From contig NZ_JBBOWX010000003.1 of the NCBI RefSeq assembly GCF_038007285.1, forward strand, positions 1-42,989: a stretch of 42,989 nt of DNA, given 5' to 3'. This document shows, in pieces, positions 24,390 to 33,290 of the stretch. Within the stretch, counting starts at the first letter, position 1; every line of letters begins with the position of its first letter. Source of the DNA: Sporosarcina sp. FSL K6-3457. GTDB taxonomy: Bacteria > Bacillota > Bacilli > Bacillales_A > Planococcaceae. The position numbers and the translations under genes are program-made. A model generated the notes under the pieces. The model saw only the letters and a program-made list of their open reading frames with translations. It ran no database searches and was not told the origin of the DNA.

Positions 24390-26964
24390 GCCGTTATGGC
24401 TATTGTTACTGCTACCGATTGCTATTTATATGGCATACACGTGGAAATCATCTGCGATGCGCTTTTTAAGCAAAGGGACTATTCTTTTTGCCTTACGCTG
24501 CACGGCGATTGCGGCATTAGTTTTTGCACTTGCCGCGCCTTATCTTACATTACGTGCTAATGAAGAACAGATCTTATTTGTTGTAGACCGCTCTATGTCG
24601 ATTGCGGGAGCAAAGGATGCGGCAGATGATTGGCTGGCGAAAAGTTTTATAGAACGCAAAGAGAATCAGTCCGTTGGTTTGTATTCATTTGCCGAGACGT
24701 TTCGGACGGATATGCAGTTGACGAATGCTGCGCTAACCGTTCCGGTAGTTGAGGAAATGGAGAATAAGGATGCGACGGATATTGGGAAAGCGATTGACTT
24801 AGCGGCGGCGATTGCCAAAGAACAATTGGCCACTCGAATTGTGCTGTTGTCAGATGGCTTAGAGACGCTTGGCTCGGTTGAGGAGCTATTGCCGAAGTAT
24901 AGCGGAGGACGTGTCACGATTGATACAGTGCTGCTAGAACGGCCGGGCACTGCAGATGCGTCCATTTCGATTTTTGATACGCCACGAACTGCTTACGAAG
25001 GCGAGAAACAGCTGTTGCAAGTGGAGGTGGAATCTTCTACGCAGACAGCAGGAGAGTTGTTTATTTATCAAAACGATCAGGAAATTATTCGTGAGAATGT
25101 GCTGTTGGAACCAGGGAAGAATGCTTTGTCATTCCGCACTTCGGCAACGGGGAGTGGACTGTTGAAATATGAAGCGAAATTGGTTGTGCCAGACGATAGC
25201 TTCCTGGAGAATAATCGGATGCTGTCGATTACGATGATGGAGCAATCCCCGCATGTGCTTGTTGTACAAACGGAGCGCAGTGCATCGATACTTCCGCAAC
25301 TTCTTGATAAAAGTACGATGACGGTAGATGTCGTCGATGCACAGCAATTGCCGGAAACGCTGTCTGGTTATCTTGGTTACGGCGCGATCATTTTCGATAA
25401 TGTGCCAGGGCATATTGTTGGGGAACATAAGATGACACTCATTGAGCAAGCCGTAAAAAACTTCGGCACGGGCTTCATGATGGTCGGAGGCGATGAAAGC
25501 TTTGGACTTGGTGGTTATTTCAAGTCGCCGATTGAACGGCTGTTGCCTGTGGAAATGGAAGTGACGGGCAAAGAACAACTACCGTCACTTGGGCTTGTTA
25601 TTGTATTAGATAGATCGGGCAGTATGTCAGGCTCGAAAATTGTCTTGGCGAGGGAAGCGGCGGCTCGTTCCGTTGAACTGCTGCGCGGTGATGATACATT
25701 TGGTTTCACAGCTTTTGATGATCAAATATGGGAAGTCATCCCGGTGGATAAGCTGGGTGACAAAAAAGAAGCCATCGAACAAATTCTCTCAGTTCCAGCG
25801 GCTGGTGGGACGAATATTTTCCCCGGTGTGCAAAAAGCCTATGAGGATTTAACAGATTTAAAATTGCAGCGCAAACATATTATTTTATTAACAGATGGTC
25901 AATCAGATATGCCTCCTGGCTACGAGGAAGTGCTGGAGGAAGGTAAAAAGAATAATATTACGTTGACGACAGTCGCGATAGGTACGGATGCGGATTGGAC
26001 ATTGTTAGAGGAACTTGCAGAAACCGGTGGTGGCCGTTTTTACGATGTGATCGATGAATCGACAGTACCGGCTATTTTAACAAGGGAAACGTCGATGCTG
26101 ACGCGAACGTACATCGAGGATAATCCGTTTTATATGACGATGGCGAATGTTCCTGAATGGACTTCATTGTTCCGAGAAGGTGTGCCACAAATCAATGCCT
26201 ATATTGCGACGACTGCTAAAAGTACGGCGACCATTGTAGGGGAAAGTCATAAGGAAGATCCAGTCATTGCGGAATGGATGTATGGATTAGGCCGAACGGT
26301 TGCTTTTACGTCTGATTCGACGGGCAAATGGACGGGTGATTTGGCAAGATGGGATGGTTATGCAAACTTCTGGAATACCGCAGTAGCAAGATTATTGCCT
26401 GCTTATGAAGATGTACCTTATGTCATTACACATGAACGTGGTGGCACGTATACGGTGACAGACAGCTCACGTAAGGCAGCATTCCTTGACATTGCGATTG
26501 TCGATGAGGCAGGGCAAGATGTGCCATTTACCTCTGAGCCACTTGCTCCAGGTAAAGTACGTGTCACTGTAGATGCTAAACCAGGCCTAGTATTTTTTGG
26601 TGTTTCAGATGATCGAGGCGGATTGTTTGAAGCAGGCGTTTCAGTCCCTTATAGCGATGAGTATAAACCGATAGCACCGAATGCAGCATTGATGACGAAA
26701 ATTGCGGAGCGAACAGGCGGAAAGGTACTCGAACAACCAGCGGAAGCATTCCGCCCTCAGTTATTCCAAAGTGGTGAGAAGAAGCCGATTGCAGAATGGT
26801 TAATTTTAGCGGCCATGATTCTGTTCTTCATCGATATTACCTTGCGACGCTTTGGCATGTTTAAAGGGTTTGGTACGAAACGGGTTCGGGAAGTAGTTGT
26901 TGAAGAAAGTTCAACAGCGCAGGATAGTATTTCAGAGTTGTTGAAGGCGAAGAAGAGAAGGTAG
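24370..26964 (+). CDS. Large membrane protein with two VWA domains and an amidotransferase-like region
   Basis: This protein of 864 aa has two N-terminal membrane spans (about residues 7-23 and 37-57) and a first VWA-like domain (about 68-200, FVVDRSMS with Asp73). A beta-rich linker is followed by a class-I glutamine-amidotransferase-like region, including MVGGDESFGLGGYFKSPIERLLPVEM (about 367-392). A second VWA domain (about 405-570) has a complete MIDAS DRSGS (Asp414), and a C-terminal span (about 815-832) follows. Catalytic Cys and His of true amidotransferases are not evident. The GTG at 24370 is chosen because GGGAGG lies 9 nt upstream; an in-frame TTG at 24349 has no such site. It is the last gene of the operon. 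Confidence 0.85.
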   Translation: MDIRIDEPLWLLLLLPIAIYMAYTWKSSAMRFLSKGTILFALRCTAIAALVFALAAPYLTLRANEEQILFVVDRSMSIAGAKDAADDWLAKSFIERKENQSVGLYSFAETFRTDMQLTNAALTVPVVEEMENKDATDIGKAIDLAAAIAKEQLATRIVLLSDGLETLGSVEELLPKYSGGRVTIDTVLLERPGTADASISIFDTPRTAYEGEKQLLQVEVESSTQTAGELFIYQNDQEIIRENVLLEPGKNALSFRTSATGSGLLKYEAKLVVPDDSFLENNRMLSITMMEQSPHVLVVQTERSASILPQLLDKSTMTVDVVDAQQLPETLSGYLGYGAIIFDNVPGHIVGEHKMTLIEQAVKNFGTGFMMVGGDESFGLGGYFKSPIERLLPVEMEVTGKEQLPSLGLVIVLDRSGSMSGSKIVLAREAAARSVELLRGDDTFGFTAFDDQIWEVIPVDKLGDKKEAIEQILSVPAAGGTNIFPGVQKAYEDLTDLKLQRKHIILLTDGQSDMPPGYEEVLEEGKKNNITLTTVAIGTDADWTLLEELAETGGGRFYDVIDESTVPAILTRETSMLTRTYIEDNPFYMTMANVPEWTSLFREGVPQINAYIATTAKSTATIVGESHKEDPVIAEWMYGLGRTVAFTSDSTGKWTGDLARWDGYANFWNTAVARLLPAYEDVPYVITHERGGTYTVTDSSRKAAFLDIAIVDEAGQDVPFTSEPLAPGKVRVTVDAKPGLVFFGVSDDRGGLFEAGVSVPYSDEYKPIAPNAALMTKIAERTGGKVLEQPAEAFRPQLFQSGEKKPIAEWLILAAMILFFIDITLRRFGMFKGFGTKRVREVVVEESSTAQDSISELLKAKKRR

Positions 26965-26973
26965 GGACAAAGG

Positions 26974-27117
26974 GTGAAAACTGTCAGTGAAGGAAGTCGA
27001 ACTGTCAGTGAAACCCGTGGAACTGTCAGTGTACGAAGCCAAACTGTCAGTGAAAGAAGTCAAGCTGTCAGTGTACGCCAAGATTATCCTCGAAAGAAAA
27101 CTAAAATTTATTTATAA
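26974..27117 (+). CDS. Possible 47-aa heptad-repeat peptide (uncertain)
   Basis: A reading frame from GTG 26974 crosses the five 21-bp repeats and gives TVSExSR-type heptads. Another frame from GTG 26987 gives VELSVKP-type heptads (81 codons) and runs through the terminator into the next gene. Because 21 is a multiple of three, any open frame across this array becomes a heptad repeat, so translation is not shown. GTAGGG lies 7 nt before the GTG. Confidence 0.2.
   Translation: MKTVSEGSRTVSETRGTVSVRSQTVSERSQAVSVRQDYPRKKTKIYL
26979..27084. repeat. Five 21-bp tandem repeats with ACTGTCAGT core
   Basis: The core starts at 26980, 27001, 27022, 27043 and 27064, exactly 21 bp apart (the last copy is GCTGTCAGT). 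The core is an interrupted palindrome, ACTG-T-CAGT. The bases between cores vary. A 21-bp period places all cores on the same DNA face. Confidence 0.9.
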
Positions 27118-27170
27118 AAAAGCCACTTCATTCCCCGGAGTTTTATCCAGTGAGGATGAAGTGGCTTTTG
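27117..27170. terminator. Bidirectional terminator between the VWA operon and the MFS gene
   Basis: A 14-bp stem, AAAAGCCACTTCAT (27118-27131) with ATGAAGTGGCTTTT (27156-27169), is flanked by A and T runs suited to both strands. Confidence 0.85.
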
Positions 27171-28373
27171 TTATTTCGTTCTTGTTTCCGCCAACAATCC
27201 CTGATTACGTTTCGCCCATACAGCGGCGATGACGAATGAAATGAGGAGAATCAGCATACCGAGAATATAAGGATAAATAATATTAATGTCGAAGATGACG
27301 CCTGCAATTGCAGGCCCGACCATATTGCCTAAACTCATATAGGCATTCATCATGCCGGCCGCAAAGCCTTGTTCTTGACCAGCCAGTTTAGAGATGAGTG
27401 TATTGACGGCTGGACGTAGAAGCGAGGTCGCGGTGGAGAAAATGGTAGCGACGAGTAAAATAGTCCAAAACATATCGACAAATAGAATGCCAATAAGTGA
27501 AAATGCTGCGACTATAAGATTGACGAGAATCACACGCATTTCGCCAAAACGTTTAAATAGTGGGTTAATGACAAATGTTTGTACGATGACACCAACAAAG
27601 CCACCTACTGTGATTAACACAGCAATTTGAGTAGGTGTATAGCCATATTTATGGTCAACATAAAGGGCTATCGTAGATTGGAAGTTTGCCAGTCCAAATG
27701 AGAAAACAAACATAACGATGAGCACAACAAAATAAGAAGTCTTCGTTGAACGTGCCAATTGCTGAAACAGGTTTTCCCGTTTTTTCTTCACTGATGGGTC
27801 GCCATCTATAACTGGTTTTGGATTCGGTAAGATCAAAATAGAAAGTAGCGCTGCAAAGAGTGCTGCTCCTGTTGCGAAATAGAAAGGAAACTCTAAGCTA
27901 ATTTTGGAAAGGAAGCCACCGATAGCTGGTCCAATCATGAAGCCGAGTGACATGGAAGCTCCAAGAAGTCCCATCCCTTTCCCTCTATCTTCATATGATG
28001 TGATGTCTGCGACGAAAGCCATCATAGGGGGAACAATGAATGCAGAACCAAAACCAGAAAAGAACCGGGCAAGGAATAACATCCAGAGCTCAGTAGAGAG
28101 CCCAAAAGCTAGTTGAGATAGTCCGAATATGATTAGTCCGATGATAATGATTTTTTTTCGACCATGTTTATCAGACAAATCACCAGCAAAAGGAGAGAAG
28201 ACAAATTGTGCTAATGAAAAAATAGCAATCATGAAGCCAAGTGCTTGCCCCGCAACGCCGAACGTTGCTAAATACTCGGGCATAATGGGAATGATGAGTC
28301 CAATTCCAGCCATGGCGATAAACATATTGAACATTAAAATGTATAAGGCAAAATTATTTGATTTACCCGCCAT
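27171..28373 (-). CDS. MFS multidrug efflux transporter, DHA1 (12-TMS) type
   Basis: This 400-aa membrane protein has about 12 spans. The motif-A loop GDLSDKHGRKK lies between TMS2 and TMS3, GSAFIVPPMMAFVAD resembles motif B, and MSLGFMIGPAIGGFL is the antiporter motif C. It looks like the Bmr/Blt/NorA proton-driven drug exporters of Bacillales, but the substrate is not deducible. It is monocistronic, convergent with the VWA operon, and its stop lies beside the shared terminator. The start has GGAAAG about 11 nt upstream, a modest ribosome site. Confidence 0.85.
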   Translation of the reverse strand: MAGKSNNFALYILMFNMFIAMAGIGLIIPIMPEYLATFGVAGQALGFMIAIFSLAQFVFSPFAGDLSDKHGRKKIIIIGLIIFGLSQLAFGLSTELWMLFLARFFSGFGSAFIVPPMMAFVADITSYEDRGKGMGLLGASMSLGFMIGPAIGGFLSKISLEFPFYFATGAALFAALLSILILPNPKPVIDGDPSVKKKRENLFQQLARSTKTSYFVVLIVMFVFSFGLANFQSTIALYVDHKYGYTPTQIAVLITVGGFVGVIVQTFVINPLFKRFGEMRVILVNLIVAAFSLIGILFVDMFWTILLVATIFSTATSLLRPAVNTLISKLAGQEQGFAAGMMNAYMSLGNMVGPAIAGVIFDINIIYPYILGMLILLISFVIAAVWAKRNQGLLAETRTK

Positions 28374-28505
28374 TGTTATCCCAACTTTCCAAACAATTTC
28401 GTGTTACTAAGGTATCGTACCATAAGAGGCTCAGGAATACACCGTGAAGTGACTTCTGTATATGATGCTTCGTTTTCAATGCTAAAACACTTTCTGAAAT
28501 CAAGT

Positions 28506-28543
28506 AAAAAGCGCTGGTACACTAGGTAGCCAGCAACTTTTTT
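28506..28543 (-). terminator. Probable terminator of the pot operon
   Basis: Read on the minus strand, GCTGG-N-CCAGC forms a hairpin followed by GCTTTTTAC. It sits directly after the potD stop. Confidence 0.5.
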
Positions 28544-29617
28544 TCACTTCATATCCATTTTAAACTCTAAAAATAATTCATTATAAACCCCTAGCATCTC
28601 CAGCCCTAGGTTTCGATACACCTCTAAATGACTCCGCGTTTCCTCATTAGGATAGAAGCGCTCATCCTCCGTCACTTCAGGATCCATAAAATCGAGTGCA
28701 GCGAGATTTGGCGTAGAGTAGCCAACATAATCAGCATTCTGTGCAGCCACTTCCGCATCTAACATGAAATTAATGAACGCATGTGCACCGTCAATATTTT
28801 TAGACGTGCGCGGAATAACCATATTATCGAACCATAGATTAGAGCCCTCTTCAGGGACTACATAATCGATATCTTCATTTTCGTACATCATATCCGCCGC
28901 TTGACCAGACCATGTCAAAGAAACAGCCGCTTCACCATTAATCATCAGTGGTGTCACTTCATCCCCAATAACGGCTTTGACATTTGGGCTAAGCGCCTTT
29001 AACTTATCGGTTGCTTGGCGCAATTGGGTTAAATCTGTGCTGTTCAATGAAAAACCAAGTGAATTTAACCCCATACCAATGGTTTCTCGTGCGCTATCAA
29101 CGAGAATGACGTCCTGTTTGAGCGAAGGATCCCATAAATCATCCCAGCTCTCAAATGTCTGTCCCTCTAGTAGTGTCGGATTATAGGCAATGCCAACCGT
29201 TCCCCAGAAGTAGGGAAGTGAGTATTGATTGTCAGGATCGAACGGCAAGTCAAGAAAGTACGGATCGATATTCTCAACATTTGGCACTTTATTATAATCG
29301 ATAGGAAGTAGCAGGTCTTTTTCCTTCATCATTTCAATCATGTACTCAGAGGGTACTGTAATATCGTATGCTGTCCCACCTTGTTCAATCTTGCTCATCA
29401 TGCCTTCATTCGAATCGAACGTCTCATAGATGACTTTGATGCCCGTTACCTCTGTAAATTGCCTCAGTAAATCGGGGTCAATGTATTCACCCCAGTTATA
29501 GACAGTAATCGAATTTTTACCTGCGCTGCCCCCACCCTCACTCAATTTAGCGTTGATGATGAGTAGGATAGCAGAAACAATGAGTATGGCAGCTGCTCCG
29601 CGAATAATATCTTTCAT
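28544..29617 (-). CDS. potD: Spermidine/putrescine-binding protein PotD
   Basis: This 357-aa periplasmic-binding-type protein of the polyamine family has TVYNWGEYIDPDLL (about residues 38-51), YDITVPSEYMIEMM and SLTWSGQAADMMYEN, typical of PotD/PotF. The acidic polyamine-binding residues expected in this family lie within such segments (for example Asp in YNWGEYID). The N-terminus is a hydrophobic helix (about 8-24) without a lipobox cysteine, so the protein may stay anchored by an uncleaved helix or be released by signal peptidase I. Most Gram-positive PotD proteins are lipoproteins. It starts in an ATGA overlap with potC, so it is the last gene of the potABCD operon. Confidence 0.9.
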   Translation of the reverse strand: MKDIIRGAAAILIVSAILLIINAKLSEGGGSAGKNSITVYNWGEYIDPDLLRQFTEVTGIKVIYETFDSNEGMMSKIEQGGTAYDITVPSEYMIEMMKEKDLLLPIDYNKVPNVENIDPYFLDLPFDPDNQYSLPYFWGTVGIAYNPTLLEGQTFESWDDLWDPSLKQDVILVDSARETIGMGLNSLGFSLNSTDLTQLRQATDKLKALSPNVKAVIGDEVTPLMINGEAAVSLTWSGQAADMMYENEDIDYVVPEEGSNLWFDNMVIPRTSKNIDGAHAFINFMLDAEVAAQNADYVGYSTPNLAALDFMDPEVTEDERFYPNEETRSHLEVYRNLGLEMLGVYNELFLEFKMDMK

Positions 29618-30414
29618 TTTCGCACCCCCGCAAGTGGTGATTTGGTTTTACGGCTGATCATGTAATAGCCGATAACGAGTACGACTGTGACGAGGAAAAT
29701 AAGTCCCGACAATGCGTTAATCGTCAACGTAATCCCGGCGCGAGCCATCGAGTAAATTTCCACGGACAGCGTCGAGAAGCCGTTACCAGTCACGAAAAAT
29801 GTCACTGCAAAGTCATCCAACGAATACGTCAAAGCTAAAAAGAATCCAGCCAATATCCCAGGTTTGATGAAAGGAATAATGACACGTGTTAGTACATCAC
29901 GTTTCGTTGCACCAAGATCCAGCGCAGCATCAATCAATGATGGACTCATTTCCTGTAACTTCGGCAACACCATAATGACGACAATTGGAATACTGAAAGC
30001 GATATGTGAAATGAGCACGGATGCAAAGCCAAGCTTAACCCCAATCAGTGTGAATAAAATGAGGAATGATGCCCCGATAATAACGTCTGGGCTAACAATC
30101 AAAATGTTGTTCAGCGACAAAACTGCATTACGCATTGCTTTATTGCGCATGAACAAAATAGCAACGGCACCAAGCACGCCAATCGCTGTTGAAATAAGTG
30201 CCGATAATAAAGCGACAACGATCGTATTGATCAAAATAACGAGCAATCGTGTATCTTCAAAAACGGCCGCATAATGCTCTAGCGTGAACGACTCGAAATT
30301 CGACATCCCGCCCCCTGAGTTGAACGAGTAGAAGATTAAATAGAAAATGGGTGCGTACAAAATGATGAAAACAACCGCCAAATAGATTTTAGGGAGTTTA
30401 CTTAGTTTTGCCAT
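29614..30414 (-). CDS. potC: Spermidine/putrescine ABC permease PotC
   Basis: This 266-aa inner permease subunit has about six membrane spans. The EAA-type loop is LIDAALDLGATKRDVLTRVIIPFIKPGI, which contacts the ATPase PotA. The start at 30414 is preferred: AAGGGGGCG lies about 8 nt upstream, while the in-frame ATG at 30441 has no ribosome site and would only add a basic tail. It overlaps the potB end by 17 bp and potD by 4 bp. With PotB it forms the channel of the polyamine importer. Confidence 0.9.
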   Translation of the reverse strand: MAKLSKLPKIYLAVVFIILYAPIFYLIFYSFNSGGGMSNFESFTLEHYAAVFEDTRLLVILINTIVVALLSALISTAIGVLGAVAILFMRNKAMRNAVLSLNNILIVSPDVIIGASFLILFTLIGVKLGFASVLISHIAFSIPIVVIMVLPKLQEMSPSLIDAALDLGATKRDVLTRVIIPFIKPGILAGFFLALTYSLDDFAVTFFVTGNGFSTLSVEIYSMARAGITLTINALSGLIFLVTVVLVIGYYMISRKTKSPLAGVRK

Positions 30415-31222
30415 TGTTGGACGCCCCCTTTTCTTTGCCATTGGTAATTAACATAATGATGAACATGAACAAAATTAGGAATACAGCGATTGTCGAACCC
30501 ATTCCCCAGTTTTGTGTGACGAGGAATTGCTGTTCAATGGCCGTTCCGAGTGTAATGACTTTGTTCCCCGCAATAAGCCGTGTAATCATGAATAGCGACA
30601 GGGCAGGGATGAAGACGACTTGAATGCCTGATTTCACACCGTTGATTGTCAACGGCCAAATGACGCGTCTAAATGTTGTCCATGCATTGGCTCCAAGATC
30701 ACGTGATGCATCAATCAACGCAGGGTTTAATTTGTCGAGCGCGTTAAAAATCGGCAAAATCATAAATGGAATGAAAATATAAACGGACACGAATACAAAG
30801 CTGAAATCCGTGAATAAAATTTGCTGCTCGCCAATGCCCATCACTTCCAGCAATGCATTGATTGGACCATACAGTCCAAAAAGTCCAATGAAGGCATACG
30901 TTTTAAGCAGTAGATTGATCCATGATGGAATAATAATCAGTAGTAACCACAGCTGCTTATGCTTCGTTTTCGTTAAAAAGTAAGCAGTTGGGTAGGCAAA
31001 TAATAACGAGAACAACGTAATTAAAAATGCATACCAGAACGAACTAATCGTCAGTTTCAAATAGACCGAGGTGAAAAAGTTTTTATAGTTATCGATTGTA
31101 AAATTGCCGGCCAAATCGAAAAACGAATAATAGACAATTAGTGCAATTGGCGCGATGACGAAAAGAATGATCCAGGCTGCATAAGGAACGGAATATAACG
31201 GACGTAGCGGTTTATTGTTCAT
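30398..31222 (-). CDS. potB: Spermidine/putrescine ABC permease PotB
   Basis: This 274-aa permease subunit has about six spans and the EAA loop LIDASRDLGANAWTTFRRVIWPLTINGV. The start is the ATG at 31222, inside the last codons of potA (11-bp overlap in ATGAACAATAA). The longer frame would only add eight residues within potA. Sequence and order (A-B-C-D) are those of the classic polyamine importer. The basic C-terminal end overlaps potC. Confidence 0.9.
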   Translation of the reverse strand: MNNKPLRPLYSVPYAAWIILFVIAPIALIVYYSFFDLAGNFTIDNYKNFFTSVYLKLTISSFWYAFLITLFSLLFAYPTAYFLTKTKHKQLWLLLIIIPSWINLLLKTYAFIGLFGLYGPINALLEVMGIGEQQILFTDFSFVFVSVYIFIPFMILPIFNALDKLNPALIDASRDLGANAWTTFRRVIWPLTINGVKSGIQVVFIPALSLFMITRLIAGNKVITLGTAIEQQFLVTQNWGMGSTIAVFLILFMFIIMLITNGKEKGASNNGKTK

Positions 31223-32315
31223 GATCCGGTACCCCGTAAGCCTCAAGTCTGGCGTCGAATTCCTCTTCTGTTTCGTTCAGTCGCATGACGTGAATAGCCT
31301 CTGGATCAAAGTCCAGTCCAACTTGCACGCCAACCTCTGCTTTTTTCGTAGAATGGACAAGCCATTCGTTCCCATCTGTATCATATGTGGATAACTCATA
31401 GTGAACCCCACGGAATAATTGCGTATCGACCGTTACATTCAGCTTGCCTTTATCGACAGACGTTAGTTCAAGATCCTCAGGACGAATAACGATATCGACC
31501 TTTTCATTTGGATTAAGCCCTTGGTCGACACATTCGAATGTCCGACCGGTAAATTGGACAACATAGTCTTCAATCATGACGCCGGGTACAATATTGGATT
31601 CGCCAATGAAATCGGCCACGAAGCGATTGATAGGCTCATCATAAATATCAAGCGGTGTACCAGATTGTTGGATGTTACCACCATCCATGACGAAAATTTC
31701 ATCAGACATGGCGAGTGCTTCTTCTTGGTCATGCGTAACGAAAACAAAAGTCTTGCCAAGACGTTGCTGCAATTCACGCAGCTCATATTGCATTTCAGAG
31801 CGTAATTTCAAATCGAGTGCTGATAGTGGTTCATCGAGTAAAATCACTTCTGGATCATTAATAATCGCGCGTGCAATCGCAACTCGTTGGCGTTGACCAC
31901 CTGACATTTCAGAAATTTCCCGTGCTTCATAGCCTTCGAGATTGACGAATTTTAGGGCTTCACGTACACGACGGTCTACTTCGCTTTGCTTTACTTTCTT
32001 AATGCGTAAACCGAATGCGATATTTTCAAAAACGTTTAAATGGGGGAATAAAGCGTAATCCTGAAACACAGTATTCACTTGTCGTTCATTGGCCGGCACG
32101 TCATTGATTTTTTTCCCATTGAAAAAAATAGCCCCCGCTGATGCCTCTGTAAATCCGGCGATCAGACGAAGGATGGTTGTTTTACCGCAGCCAGAAGGAC
32201 CGAGCAGCGTGTAAAACTTGCCACGTTCCATTTCGAAAGAGACGCCGTTCAAGACAGTTGTATGTTCATCATATTTTTTTGTCACATTTTCAAAGCGAAT
32301 AATTGGTTGAGTCAT
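31212..32315 (-). CDS. potA: Spermidine/putrescine ABC ATPase PotA
   Basis: This 367-aa ATPase has Walker A GPSGCGKT (about residues 39-46), Q-loop TVFQDYALFPHL, signature MSGGQRQRVAIARAI, Walker B VILLDEPLSALD and switch FVTHDQEEA. A C-terminal TOBE-like regulatory domain (about 270-350) follows. It energises the PotBC channel for polyamine uptake. It starts 14 bp after the stop of the upstream regulator gene and ends inside potB. Confidence 0.93.
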   Translation of the reverse strand: MTQPIIRFENVTKKYDEHTTVLNGVSFEMERGKFYTLLGPSGCGKTTILRLIAGFTEASAGAIFFNGKKINDVPANERQVNTVFQDYALFPHLNVFENIAFGLRIKKVKQSEVDRRVREALKFVNLEGYEAREISEMSGGQRQRVAIARAIINDPEVILLDEPLSALDLKLRSEMQYELRELQQRLGKTFVFVTHDQEEALAMSDEIFVMDGGNIQQSGTPLDIYDEPINRFVADFIGESNIVPGVMIEDYVVQFTGRTFECVDQGLNPNEKVDIVIRPEDLELTSVDKGKLNVTVDTQLFRGVHYELSTYDTDGNEWLVHSTKKAEVGVQVGLDFDPEAIHVMRLNETEEEFDARLEAYGVPDHEQ

Positions 32316-32329
32316 TCTAATAATCCCCC

Positions 32330-32872
32330 TTATAAATAAGATTCAGTAGCAACGAGTAATAATTCGCTCGTTCCAGTGTGTGCATTGGACAAACGGTGGT
32401 GTTCAGATGCGTCATAATAGACGGCATCTCCTTTAGCGGCACTGTAATGCGTGTCGCCAATTTCAATCGTTACTTTGCCCTTGAGTACATAAATGAACGT
32501 TTCCGCAAGGGAGGGTTCAAACCTTTTGAATTCCCCTTGTTGTTGAAAGGTAATATGAACAGGCTCCATATCATTTTCATTTGAGCGTGGCACAAGCCAA
32601 CGAATACTGTATTTAAGCTCATCATCTGAGTAAATGGTTTGGTCATCGGTTGAATATACAACAGTTACATTTTTTTTAGGTTCATCAAAAAATTCTTTTG
32701 GTGTTGTACCCAGAACTTCTAACAAGGCAAAAAGCGTTTCAATAGACGGAGAATTGAGATCCCGTTCTAATTGTGAAATATGCCCTTTTGTTAAATCGGT
32801 CCGTTCCCCAAGCTCTTCTTGAGTCAGCCCCTTTTTCAAACGCAGGCTTTTAATTTTCCTACCAATCTCCAC
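32330..32872 (-). CDS. XRE-cupin regulator of the pot operon
   Basis: This 180-aa protein has an N-terminal XRE/Cro-type HTH (about residues 6-62, LTQEELGERTDLTKGHISQLERD) and a C-terminal cupin domain (about 105-178, with the small-barrel segments GEFKRFEPS and KGDAVYYDASEHHRL). The layout is that of the PuuR/SutR family. As the first gene of an operon with potABCD it probably senses polyamines or related compounds and represses its own operon. The start is GTG at 32872 with AAGGAGGA 6 nt upstream. Confidence 0.88.
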   Translation of the reverse strand: MEIGRKIKSLRLKKGLTQEELGERTDLTKGHISQLERDLNSPSIETLFALLEVLGTTPKEFFDEPKKNVTVVYSTDDQTIYSDDELKYSIRWLVPRSNENDMEPVHITFQQQGEFKRFEPSLAETFIYVLKGKVTIEIGDTHYSAAKGDAVYYDASEHHRLSNAHTGTSELLLVATESYL

Positions 32873-32934
32873 GAATTCTCCTCCTTACTAAATCTAAATC
32901 AATTGCGCCTTGGCGTAATTGCGTCCAAATTTTG

Positions 32935-33005
32935 AATTGTGCCCGCAGGATGCGGGTATGCAATCGTTGCGACAGGACGTCGCGAAACTAGACTGCCTGC
33001 AATTA
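32935..33005 (-). ncRNA. Two-hairpin dispersed RNA element, copy C (diverged)
   Basis: Hairpin 1 is CCCGC-AGGAT-GCGGG (32942-32956) and hairpin 2 is GCGAC-AGGAC-GTCGC (32969-32983). The outer stem GCAATC/GACTGC has one A-C mismatch on the plus strand, which becomes G-U on the minus strand. Stems differ from copies A and B by paired changes, while the AGGAY loops are kept. It lies in the 418-bp gap upstream of the pot operon regulator; on the minus strand it would precede that gene and could be part of its leader. Confidence 0.5.
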
Positions 33006-33042
33006 ATTCCCTTCAAAATTTGTGACATCCGCCGGAGGCCCA

Positions 33043-33082
33043 ACTTGGAACAGCAGAGTTCAGAGACTCTGCTGTTCCAAGT
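33043..33082. other. Perfect 17-bp inverted repeat
   Basis: ACTTGGAACAGCAGAGT (33043-33059) and its exact complement (33066-33082) flank a 6-base loop. No T-run follows on the plus strand, so it is not an ordinary terminator. It lies between RNA element copy C and the zinc-ribbon gene. Confidence 0.7.
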
Positions 33083-33238
33083 CGGAGTTACTGATACTAT
33101 ACTTTAAGTTTACTGAAATCCTTTTCAATTATACAAAATCCTATCTAAAAATCAAGCATTATTTTTATGATTAAATAAATCGCATAAATTAAAAAATTAT
33201 ATAGGGAGTCTAGGCGGAGGGAAGGTGCAGTATCAGCG

Positions 33239-33266
33239 TTGAATTCCACATGTTTCATGGTATAAT
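33239..33266 (+). promoter_or_regulatory. Sigma-A promoter of the zinc-ribbon gene
   Basis: TTGAAT (33239-33244) and TATAAT (33261-33266) are 16 bp apart, with an extended -10 TGG, 25 bp before the start codon. Confidence 0.7.
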
Positions 33267-33290
33267 ATAGCAAGTAAGGAGGGGCTATGA

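Noticed and set aside
26979..27084. CRISPR array
   Set aside because: The 21-bp period leaves only about 12 bp between 9-bp cores, far too short for CRISPR repeats and spacers, and no cas gene is present.
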